DNA of 64,000 bases, taken from the NCBI GenBank assembly GCA_963971575.1, contig OZ020617.1, positions 20,235,403 through 20,299,402 of the forward strand, in the 5' to 3' direction. Positions within the stretch are counted from its first letter, which is position 1. Each line of letters opens with the position of its first letter. The notes under the pieces were generated by a model, which was given only the letters and a program-made list of their open reading frames with translations, made no database searches and was not told the DNA's origin. The position numbers were made by a program, and so were the translations under genes. Shown here one piece after another: positions 56,235 to 64,000 of this stretch. Source of the stretch: Liopterus haemorrhoidalis. Its lineage: Eukaryota > Arthropoda > Insecta > Coleoptera > Dytiscidae.

Positions 56235-56392
56235 TAATATGTTTTTATTACTGTGAATTAGTAAACACTTTGTATATATTTATTATACATTTATTAAAGC
56301 ATAGAATTAAAAATACAAAAACAATATGTCAACTACTAGTTTTAAATTTTATGACAATCTATATGACAGCTCATTGCTACGGAAACATAGCA
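56235..56392 (-). repeat. 3' LTR of Gypsy element
   Basis: 158 bp, minus strand reading TGCTATGTTTCCG ... ATATTA. AATAAA (complement of TTTATT near 56286-56296) could be the polyadenylation signal. Identical to the 5' LTR. Confidence 0.92.
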
Positions 56393-56393
56393 A

Positions 56394-56403
56394 TTCCTCC
56401 CCT
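56394..56403 (-). promoter_or_regulatory. Polypurine tract
   Basis: Minus strand AGGGGAGGAA, one base from the 3' LTR; primer for plus-strand DNA synthesis in LTR elements. Confidence 0.85.
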
Positions 56404-56414
56404 ACAAATTGTTT

Positions 56415-59400
56415 CTATGGCGTAAAGCGAACAATTGGCTTTTTAAGCCTAGTTGATTTCCGAGGAATGAAGTCTGCTTTAGCATTACATGTTCTTGCAG
56501 CTTCTTCTATTTGAGGTTCTGTCGGTACTTCTATTTGTGGTTCTGACGGAGGAATAATGACATTTTTCTGGGCATTTTCTGCAGCTTTTTGTAGTTCATG
56601 CATTAGAAAAGTATCATCTTCTTTCCTGATCTTGTTAGTATAAAGATCCGCTGTTTGTAATTTTTTAGTATTGTCACCAAGTCGCAACTGATTTTGATGG
56701 CGGCGCACTATACCACGTGAAGTATTAATTTTGTACATCATCCGACCAACATATGAAGATATTACACCTGGTAACCAGTAATCATTCTTACCAAAAAATT
56801 TAACCTGCACTTGGTCCTCAACTTGAAATTTTCTTTTATTGGAAGCTAATTTAACGTCGTCTTCGGCTGACGGAAAAAGCATTGTTAAATTAGATTTTGG
56901 TTGTCGACCATGTAACAATTCGGCTGGCGATTTGTTGTTGATGGGGTTTGGTGTAGTACGGTAAGAAAATAACATATTACCGCAAGCAACCTGCTTTTTA
57001 TGCTTACCTTCCCACCAAGCTTTTTTCATGGCGTCTTTAAAAGTCCGAACAAACCTTTCTGCTTCGCCATTTGATGCTGGGTGAAATGGTGCACTGGTTA
57101 GATGTTTGATGCCATTTCTTAAACAAAAATCTTGAAAAAGCTGAGACGTAAATTGAGTCCCGTTATCAGAAACAATTGTATCTGGAGTGCCTTCAATAAT
57201 AAAAATGTTTATTAGGGCGTTAATTGTTGTTTCGGATGTAGTATTTTTCATATTGACGATATATGGGAATTTTGAATATGCATCAACGACTATTAACCAC
57301 ATGGATTCCCAAAATGGTCCAGCAAAATCTATGTGTATTCGTTGCCATGGTTTTTCAGCTTTTGGCCAACTGCAATATTCTCTTGGCGGATTCGCCTTGA
57401 CTCTTTGACATGCTTCGCAACGTTTTATAAGCAATTCGATGTCTGCATCGATTTTGGGCCACCAGCAATGACGTCGAGCCATCTGCTTCATACGAACGAT
57501 GCCCCAATGTCCAACGTGTAACATGTTTAGGACATTATATTGCAAAGACTTTGGTATGACGACCCGTGGAAATTCTGACTGTAACAGCAAGACACCCTGG
57601 TGCAAGGAGAGTGCAAGTCGTCGATTATAGAAAATTTTTAGATCATTTTCTGATACTTCGTCAGGCCATCCATGTTTAACGTAGTGAGAAACTTGTTTAA
57701 GAAGTTTATCAGTACTAGTTTCTTTAGCAACTTTATTTGCATTTATTGGAAATTTTGCCAAATCATCCTCATTACCACAAGTGATGAGATAACATTCTTC
57801 CGATTCCTGAGATTTGTCAAAAATAAGATCAGGACCAACTGGAAGGCGTGATAAGGCATCTGCGTTGCTGTGCTTGTCGGTTGACCGATAACGAATTTTG
57901 AAATTGTAACTCATTAAAGTAATGGCCCAGCGTTGTAAACGCGCCATTGTATATACAGGCAGTTTTTTGTCTGGATTAAAAACAGAAACCAAAGGTTTAT
58001 GGTCTGTTAGCAATTCAAATGATCGTCCATAAAGATACTGGTGAAATTTTTTTACACCAAAAATAATAGATAGGGCTTCCTTTTCTATTTGACTGTAAGC
58101 TCGTTCGTGATCGTTCATTGTTTTTGAAGCAAATGCTATTGGATATTCTAACCCGTTTGGATATCGGTGAGAAAGTACCGTTCCAATGCCATAAGAACTA
58201 GCATCTGTAGCCAGAATGACCGGATAGTCATGTCGATAATGAACTAATTTACTTGCTTGCATTATATGGACTTTAAGCTTTTGAAATGCATTTTCATGAA
58301 CTTTAGTCCATTCGAAATGAACGTTTTTCTTACGAAGTGAATTTAGAGGTGCACATATTTCTGAAAAATTAGGAATGAATCTATTATAATAATTAACCTT
58401 ACCAATAAAGGATTGTAGCTGCTGCAGATCCTTGGGTCGTGGAAGGTTTTTAATAGCATTAATTCCTGAATCTGAAGGACGAATTCCATGCTGAGATAAC
58501 ATATTTCCAAGATATTCAACCTGTTCTTGAAAGAATTCGCATTTCTTAATATTGCACCGGAGACCATTGTCTTCTAATCTTTGTAATAGATCATTCAATG
58601 TGTTTAAATGTTCTTCTATCGTAGTACCAGTTACGATAATGTCGTCCAAGTAATTTGCACATCCTGGAAGTCCAGCAATTACTTGCTCTATAAAGCACTG
58701 AAAAATTGCAGGGGCGCTAGCAATTCCAAATGCTAATCGTTGGTATTGGAACAATCCAAACGATGTGTTGATAACAACTAGTTTCTTTGCTGCATCGTCT
58801 AGTTCAAGCTGTAAATAAGCATCTGCTAAATCAATTTTAGTAAAATATTTGCCATTTTGAAGCTTTTGAAACAGTTCTTCTGGTCGTGGTATAGGATATT
58901 GTTCAATGTCCAATTGTGGATTAATGGTAACTTTGAAGTCGCCGCAGATCCTAACTGATCCATTTGGTTTGGATACTATAACAATGGGTGCAGCCCATTC
59001 GCTTGTTTTTATTGGCTTTATTATACCAGCTGTTTCTAAACGATCAATTTCTTTCTTAACGATGTCAGTTTGAGAAAATGGTAATGATCGAGGCTTGAAA
59101 AATGTAGGCTTTGCATTGGTTTTTAAATATAAAGATGCTTGAAAAGTTGAACACTTACCAAGACCTTGCATAAATACTGGAGCATGTGATCGACAGATTT
59201 CATCAATCTTGCTTTTGATACCGTCTTCAAGAATAACTTTAGGTTGTTCAATTTCTATTGCATTAATAACATCTCTAGCTAAAGAATTTTCTTGAATTTT
59301 ATAACCGAAAGCGTTGAACCAGGGAGTTCCAAAAATATTCATACCAAATGGCGAGTCTGCAACTAGAAGCTTCAGTTTATGACTTTCAGAACCCACTTTA

Positions 59401-60590
59401 GCTGTAACTGTTAACCATCCTTTTAAAGGTACTCCCAAATTGCCGTATGTTGTCAGTTGTGATTTAACTGTAGCAAGTTTTGGAGAGCCTAGGGCTCTGT
59501 AACCTTCTAAACCAACCGTAGAACAAGTAGCTCCCGTATCCATCAACATACGGATTGTTTTTCCATTAATGTCTACGTTTATGAAGTATCGTAAACCGGT
59601 TTCCTCGATGTGTGATAACACTGATACTTCATCACTCGTGTCTTTCTTGTTCTTTCTGTTAGAACGAGTTTTTGGTTTGTCGAAGTTATTAGCTTGAGAG
59701 CAGCAGACAGTTGCAATATGACCACGTTTATTGCATTTATGACACTTAGCCTTAAGGTATTTGCATTCTTGTCGTTCGTGCTTTACCTTGCAGTCTGGAC
59801 AAGATTTGCCATAATTTAATTTCGTAGGTTGTGCTCGAGGTTCACGTGACTGTGAACGTTTGTTTTTATATGTAGATGACATTTGCTGTACATTGGGCGA
59901 AAGTATATCTTCCCCTTTTAGTGAGTTTTTAGCCAACTGTGTCGTTTCATATATTTCTGCCAATTTCAATACGTCATCCAATGAAGGATTAATATTCTGC
60001 AATGCAACAGTGCGCACATGATCATGTGGAGTGTGAAGCACAATCATGTCGCGAATGTGTACGTCAACAGAAGGATGCTCACAATCTTCCTTGGAGCACA
60101 CAAAACTGCAATCTCTTGCGATGCCTCGAAGATCCGCAACCCAACTGGCATAGGTTTGACCTGGTTGCATTGTAGTTTTATTAAACCTATAACGTGCAGC
60201 TAATATATGTGTAGTTGACTTATAGTAGTCGGTCAACTTAGAAATAATGTCTTCATAACGTTGTTTACTAACGTCGTCATTCCCAAAAAGTTTTCTCAGA
60301 AGGTTGAATGTTTCGGTACCCACCCAAGATAAAAAGTAGGCACGTTTTAGCTCATCCGCATCAACTTTATGTGCTTCAAAATGCTGATTTAGACGGCATA
60401 AATAAGGTTCCCATTCTTCCTTCTCCGTTTTAGAAAATGGTGGAAACGGTGGCACGTTGTGAGCGTTATGTGAAGTTCCTCCACTATTTGATTCGTTATT
60501 TAATAGAAAACGTTCCAATATTTTCTCACATCTTTCGTCTCGTTCCATCATCATTTCCATAAACTTAAGGAATTTATCTTCGATAGACAT
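56415..60590 (-). CDS. Gag-Pol polyprotein of Gypsy retrotransposon
   Basis: One uninterrupted 1391-residue frame. Residues 1-235: Gag-like (KRAYFLSWVGTETFNLL, capsid-type). 264-276 (CPDC...H...C) and 283-296 (CHKCNKRGHIATVC): zinc knuckles. 351-353: protease DTG. About 500-690: reverse transcriptase, with Asp587 in FTKIDLADAY and YLDD at 647-650. About 790-910: RNase H, with Asp796 in LATDAS and Asp863 in LTDHKP. 1025-1061: integrase HHCC zinc finger. Asp1088 (HIDFAGP), Asp1142 (SDNGTQF) and Glu1178 (NGEAER) form the DD35E triad. C-terminal tail ends RRHQNQLRLG and a Lys/Arg-rich end; no envelope gene. The start is the first ATG, 72 bp inside the 5' LTR. All catalytic residues are present. 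Gag and Pol are in the same frame, so no frameshift controls their ratio. The layout resembles Mag/K02A2.6-like Gypsy elements. Confidence 0.95.
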   Translation of the reverse strand: MSIEDKFLKFMEMMMERDERCEKILERFLLNNESNSGGTSHNAHNVPPFPPFSKTEKEEWEPYLCRLNQHFEAHKVDADELKRAYFLSWVGTETFNLLRKLFGNDDVSKQRYEDIISKLTDYYKSTTHILAARYRFNKTTMQPGQTYASWVADLRGIARDCSFVCSKEDCEHPSVDVHIRDMIVLHTPHDHVRTVALQNINPSLDDVLKLAEIYETTQLAKNSLKGEDILSPNVQQMSSTYKNKRSQSREPRAQPTKLNYGKSCPDCKVKHERQECKYLKAKCHKCNKRGHIATVCCSQANNFDKPKTRSNRKNKKDTSDEVSVLSHIEETGLRYFINVDINGKTIRMLMDTGATCSTVGLEGYRALGSPKLATVKSQLTTYGNLGVPLKGWLTVTAKVGSESHKLKLLVADSPFGMNIFGTPWFNAFGYKIQENSLARDVINAIEIEQPKVILEDGIKSKIDEICRSHAPVFMQGLGKCSTFQASLYLKTNAKPTFFKPRSLPFSQTDIVKKEIDRLETAGIIKPIKTSEWAAPIVIVSKPNGSVRICGDFKVTINPQLDIEQYPIPRPEELFQKLQNGKYFTKIDLADAYLQLELDDAAKKLVVINTSFGLFQYQRLAFGIASAPAIFQCFIEQVIAGLPGCANYLDDIIVTGTTIEEHLNTLNDLLQRLEDNGLRCNIKKCEFFQEQVEYLGNMLSQHGIRPSDSGINAIKNLPRPKDLQQLQSFIGKVNYYNRFIPNFSEICAPLNSLRKKNVHFEWTKVHENAFQKLKVHIMQASKLVHYRHDYPVILATDASSYGIGTVLSHRYPNGLEYPIAFASKTMNDHERAYSQIEKEALSIIFGVKKFHQYLYGRSFELLTDHKPLVSVFNPDKKLPVYTMARLQRWAITLMSYNFKIRYRSTDKHSNADALSRLPVGPDLIFDKSQESEECYLITCGNEDDLAKFPINANKVAKETSTDKLLKQVSHYVKHGWPDEVSENDLKIFYNRRLALSLHQGVLLLQSEFPRVVIPKSLQYNVLNMLHVGHWGIVRMKQMARRHCWWPKIDADIELLIKRCEACQRVKANPPREYCSWPKAEKPWQRIHIDFAGPFWESMWLIVVDAYSKFPYIVNMKNTTSETTINALINIFIIEGTPDTIVSDNGTQFTSQLFQDFCLRNGIKHLTSAPFHPASNGEAERFVRTFKDAMKKAWWEGKHKKQVACGNMLFSYRTTPNPINNKSPAELLHGRQPKSNLTMLFPSAEDDVKLASNKRKFQVEDQVQVKFFGKNDYWLPGVISSYVGRMMYKINTSRGIVRRHQNQLRLGDNTKKLQTADLYTNKIRKEDDTFLMHELQKAAENAQKNVIIPPSEPQIEVPTEPQIEEAARTCNAKADFIPRKSTRLKKPIVRFTP

Positions 60591-60641
60591 TTTAATATAT
60601 ATTTTACAGATGTCAAATAAAATTTGTGACCAAAGTAAAAA

Positions 60642-60660
60642 TCAATTATCCTCGTCGCCA
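60642..60660 (-). promoter_or_regulatory. tRNA primer-binding site
   Basis: Minus strand TGGCGACGAGGATAATTGA, beginning 2 bp after the 5' LTR. TGGCGAC is a typical PBS start; the matching tRNA was not identified. Confidence 0.75.
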
Positions 60661-60662
60661 AT

Positions 60663-60820
60663 TAATATGTTTTTATTACTGTGAATTAGTAAACACTTTG
60701 TATATATTTATTATACATTTATTAAAGCATAGAATTAAAAATACAAAAACAATATGTCAACTACTAGTTTTAAATTTTATGACAATCTATATGACAGCTC
60801 ATTGCTACGGAAACATAGCA
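60663..60820 (-). repeat. 5' LTR of Gypsy element
   Basis: 158 bp, identical to 56235-56392. Followed on the minus strand by the PBS and a 72-bp leader. Confidence 0.92.
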
Positions 60821-60825
60821 TTTTT

Positions 60826-61497
60826 GATCAGATTATGTTTTCGGAAAATAACGCATTTTCTGTGTTTTTAGGTTGACGATGTACCGTAGTTATTGTTATG
60901 TAACACTCTATACTAGAAAGGCGTATCCTGGTCTAATGGTTAGCTTGTTCGCTTCATACGTAGTAAACTTAGACTCGCTCCGGGGCAGAGGAGACTTTTT
61001 TGTTTTTTTGTTTTTCCATTTTTATTACATTTAAATTATTTTGTCAAAATTCTAGTTATATTTTGGTAACTGTTGCATTTAATTTTCAATAGCGTAAATT
61101 TAATAACCAGTTGAAATTGTTGGAATTATATTTTCATTCTATGTGTCATGTATACGAAAGCAGAGGGGCGGAGCATATGACTTAAAACAACCAATGGAAG
61201 CCATAGACGCAATTTTCAAAATCAGAATGAACCTTGCTATATATATAAAAAAAAATACTACACATATTTAGAAACCTAAATAATGGTATTAAGTATTCGA
61301 ATTAAAATTAACAAAAAAATATAAAATTTGTTTTTAAAGCACTTAGATTAACAAATGATAAATTATTTTAAAAATATCGTTCATTTTACCGTGATTACTG
61401 CAAAGCAAAATTTGTCCTACACAATCAGCATGCCGCCTTCACTAATTATATACCTGCGAAACCCTGTAATGTGTGAAAATTCACACTGCACATCAAT
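60826..61497 (+). repeat. Repeat A, copy 3, right part
   Basis: Continues from 56229: GATCAGATTATGTTTTCGG, tRNA-like cassette at 60917-60998 (TATCCTGGTCTAATGGTTAG), ATTTAATAACCAGTTG, then TGTGAAAATTCACACTGCAC at the end. About 70 bp near 61340-61430 are not in copy 2. Confidence 0.85.
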
Positions 61498-62727
61498 TTT
61501 TTTAAATTTATTTATTAATTTAAATTATGTACTCAGGTTATTGTGTTCTTCAGATATATAATAAAAACTAGCATTTATTTATTTGACTTTAAATAAAATC
61601 GCAAATGATTAATTTAAATATTATTTAAAAAATAAAACAAAATTTTATGGAGTTTCATTATTGATCCATTAGATGTTACCATTTGAGTTTTTTTGACATC
61701 CTTAATTATCAAATAGACAACAAAAATTTGAATATATTTATTACTTTCATTAAAAATGAATATTAAACTTACCGTTTTATGACGTTAAGGAAACAGAATA
61801 TAGAATATATTTAGTGGTGCCGACTTTCGCGTCTTTTCCTTAATATAGTTTTCAACTTTGAACTGAAAACTTTATTTCTTTATTGCAATATCTGGAAAAT
61901 TAATTTAAAGTTGTTACGAATATTTTAAAATTTCTGTATAATATATCGTCAGTAAAATTTTTGAAAAAAATTAGTATTAAGTTACATAATTGTAATTCTA
62001 GAACATGTAAATCTTTTCAGATATCTAGAAACCTAAAAGCATCAAGAAAGTTTGACAATACTTCATCTAAACCGCTGAAAAGCTACACTCACATATAAAA
62101 TGAGGTATTATATAAGTTTCCCCAGTAGATTACTTAACATTTCACCCACAAAACTCGAGATATGTCAGTTATATTACCAAAGATAAACAAATATGTCGCA
62201 AGTTGGCACATCTCTCATATACGTACCATTTACGAGTCGTGTTAAAACGAATGTCCACTGCGTTCGCTCCTACCATGTCTCTGAAACACAATGAAGAGAG
62301 GAGAAACCACACGCCATGTTGCCACACATCTACAGGATTTGTCGAAAGGATTTATGGGTGTTGGGGGTCACGCTATATCTGTTACATTATGGTGGATAAT
62401 TTATTATTCGGAACAGAATTCAATGAGAACTTCTACAACAGTGTCAAATTGTTAATTTTTTTCATTACATATGTTTTTTGAATATTCCCTAATTTTTGTT
62501 AACCGTGGATAGACCACATGGGGAGGATAATAAAGGTCAGAATAATAAAATAAAAGCTGGATAGAAGACTTAAGTCGTAGGTATGTATTTCTTAATATTC
62601 TCAATATATATTTTATCTTAATCAATAATTTATAATACAAATGTAATTAATAATCAGACAGTCGAACCGGAACCGAACCGAAAAACGAAATAAACCGGAA
62701 TTTTTAACAGAACCGGAACCTTAACCG
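61498..62727. other. AT-rich stretch; CCGGAACC motif block at end
   Basis: No gene; a 92-codon open stretch at 62203-62481 shows no domain. 62663-62727 has repeated CCGGAACC/CGAACCG motifs that also occur near 44.2 and 45.2 kb; the following LTR-like copy is inserted in this block. Confidence 0.45.
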
Positions 62728-63688
62728 TGTGGGGAGCTACGATATATAAATATATGAAATGTCACGGTTGGCTGATTTATTTATTTCATTTGTACTTACT
62801 CTGTACATACCTCACATTATGGGTTCCAAGACTTGCGAGCGGATCAAGTCTGGACCCCCTTATTAGTCCGCTAGCTGGTTGCTATGATTCTTGGAAGGAT
62901 TAAGGGTTGTTTCAATTAAACTCAACATTTTAGCTAACCTACTTTAATTACGATTAATGTTTAAATATTTACACTAATTACAATAGACTTACAATTACGT
63001 CGATACAGCTAAATCCAAATGAGACACACATTCGCACCCACTAGACACACTTTTCACCAAACACTAATTTAACCACTACATGTTTCTAAATATTGTCTCT
63101 CCACTTTTTAGCTGGTCACTACACTAACGTTCATACGGAATTACATTGTTACTTTATTTCGACTCGCCCAAACACTCTAAATGTCTCTAACCCATGTCTC
63201 TTAAAAACCAACTCCAAAACATGGTCTTAACCATACGACGGCTTAAGCTAAACTCCCTGTTAACGCGGCCACCCTCGAAAATGCTTACATCGCCCAACTG
63301 TTAAATGTCATTTAACACCTCTTGATTGTCGGTCTTGTACTATCTTAAAATTCATAATTTATTTGTGATAACTCAGATAAATATCCCATTAGAAAATAGC
63401 CGAATCAGAATATTTATATCTCAGACAGAAGTTAATTATTATTTATGTGCTTATGGTTGACGTATATTTATTTAACACAATAATTTACGATTCAGTTTTC
63501 ATGTTCCATTGACAAAGTGTCAAGTTAAAATAATAAACAATCTACCGTTATCTTAAATGCCATTTCTAAGCAATAGATTATTTTTTTATCGTTTAACAGA
63601 TTAAATATTTTACTCTAATTGAATGATTATAATGAATTTGTTTATGAAATTTTATTTATGAAATAATACCAAAATTACCTCCCTTACA
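62728..63688 (-). mobile_element. Solo LTR-like repeat, copy A (minus)
   Basis: Minus strand begins TGTAAGGGAGG and ends CTCCCCACA, 961 bp. Flanked by a 4-bp repeat ACCG (62724-62727, 63689-63692). With no internal region this fits a solo LTR. It aligns with 27574-28457 (plus), with copy D (about 45530-45660 plus 47150-47450), and with the copy starting at 63704. Contains no coding frame. Confidence 0.65.
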
Positions 63689-63703
63689 ACCGGAACGTAA
63701 AAT

Positions 63704-64000
63704 TGCGTAGGGAGCTCTGATATAAAAATATGAAATGTCACGGTGGCTGATTTATTTATTTCATTTGTACTTACTCTGTACATCCCTCAACTTTAGGTCC
63801 TCCTCACATTATGGGTTCCAAGACGTGCGAGCGGATCAAGTCTGGACTCCCCCCTATTTCTCCGCTAGCTGGTTGCTATAATTCTTGGAAGGATTTAAGG
63901 GTGGTTAAATTAAACTCAATATTTTAGCTAACCTACTTTAATTACGATTACGTTTTAAATATTTACATGATTACACTAGACTTACAATTACGTCGATACA
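63704..64000 (-). mobile_element. LTR-like repeat, copy B, cut by window end
   Basis: Same family and orientation as 62728-63688, starting 15 bp away (TGCGTAGGGAGCTCTG). It shares CATTATGGGTTCCAAGAC, GCGAGCGGATCAAGTCTGG and CTAGCTGGTTGCTAT. Extends beyond the window. Confidence 0.65.

Larger units (their letters stand above)
56235..60820 (-). mobile_element. Intact Gypsy-type LTR retrotransposon
   Basis: 4586 bp, minus orientation. Two LTRs of 158 bp (5' LTR 60663-60820, 3' LTR 56235-56392) are identical as read base by base. A PBS (TGGCGACGAGG, complement of 60650-60660) and a PPT (AGGGGAGGAA, complement of 56394-56403) sit where expected. A single open frame fills the interior. The target is duplicated as TTTTT (56230-56234, 60821-60825); alternative phasing gives 4 bp. 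The pre-insertion sequence is seen in repeat A at 46560-46580 (AATTTTTGATCAG). Confidence 0.95.

Noticed and set aside
57187..60203. Open stretches antisense to, or in other frames of, the Gypsy gene
   Set aside because: Shadows of the 1391-codon Gag-Pol frame.
56235..60820. Envelope gene (errantivirus-like) in the Gypsy element
   Set aside because: The Gag-Pol stop is 22 bp from the 3' LTR, leaving no room for an env gene.
62203..62481. 92-codon open stretch on the plus strand
   Set aside because: No recognisable domain, splice context or homology visible.

Overview
The window looks like repeat-dominated intergenic or intronic DNA from an insect nuclear genome. It is very AT-rich. It holds Tc1/mariner (mariner, Himar-like, Tc1, Tigger/pogo), piggyBac, PIF/Harbinger and hAT relics, Jockey-type and other LINE pieces, tRNA-headed SINEs, a Gypsy LTR retrotransposon and a short TTAGG (insect telomere motif) tract. 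No bacterial feature and no convincing host gene was found. The species cannot be named from the sequence; a large-genome insect such as a beetle or hemipteran would fit (inference).

Layout. 0-3 kb: LINE and mariner scraps and a 302-bp hAT MITE. 3-11 kb: two copies of a hAT-type non-autonomous element (2986-4022, 9242-10696) with perfect 8-bp target duplications, and a 37-bp perfect hairpin near 7.5 kb. 11-16 kb: a SINE pair, a candidate LTR and two mariner pseudogenes. 16-24 kb: two hAT-like MITEs that share an internal core, Jockey endonuclease remains, one copy of a dispersed repeat (here 'repeat A'), and a two-gene Harbinger element with both genes broken. 24-27 kb: a mariner derivative with 110-bp arms inserted in Tigger-like sequence, and a Tc1/mariner C-terminus. 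27-34 kb: an LTR-like repeat, LINE tail, a 104-bp inverted repeat carrying a hammerhead-like motif, a piggyBac derivative and a relic of an unassigned repeat protein. 34-43 kb: hAT and Tigger MITEs, Tc1 relic with nested inverted repeat, second piggyBac, LINE remains. 43-56 kb: LTR-like repeat interrupted by repeat A and by a 3.6-kb hAT-bounded foldback element with arms of about 1.2 kb, then a Himar-like mariner and a Jockey RT piece. 56-61 kb: an apparently intact Gypsy element (one 1391-codon Gag-Pol frame, apparently identical 158-bp LTRs, visible PBS and PPT) inserted in repeat A. 61-64 kb: a solo LTR-like copy and the start of another.

The only gene that looks functional is the Gypsy polyprotein, which could supply all enzymes for its own retrotransposition. 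Everything else is decayed or non-autonomous. The window is most informative as a nested-insertion record: Gypsy and a MITE in repeat A, Tigger in a hAT-like element, mariner in Tigger, a MITE in Tc1, piggyBac in a dispersed repeat with an empty relative in the same window, and a foldback element at the edge of an LTR-like repeat.
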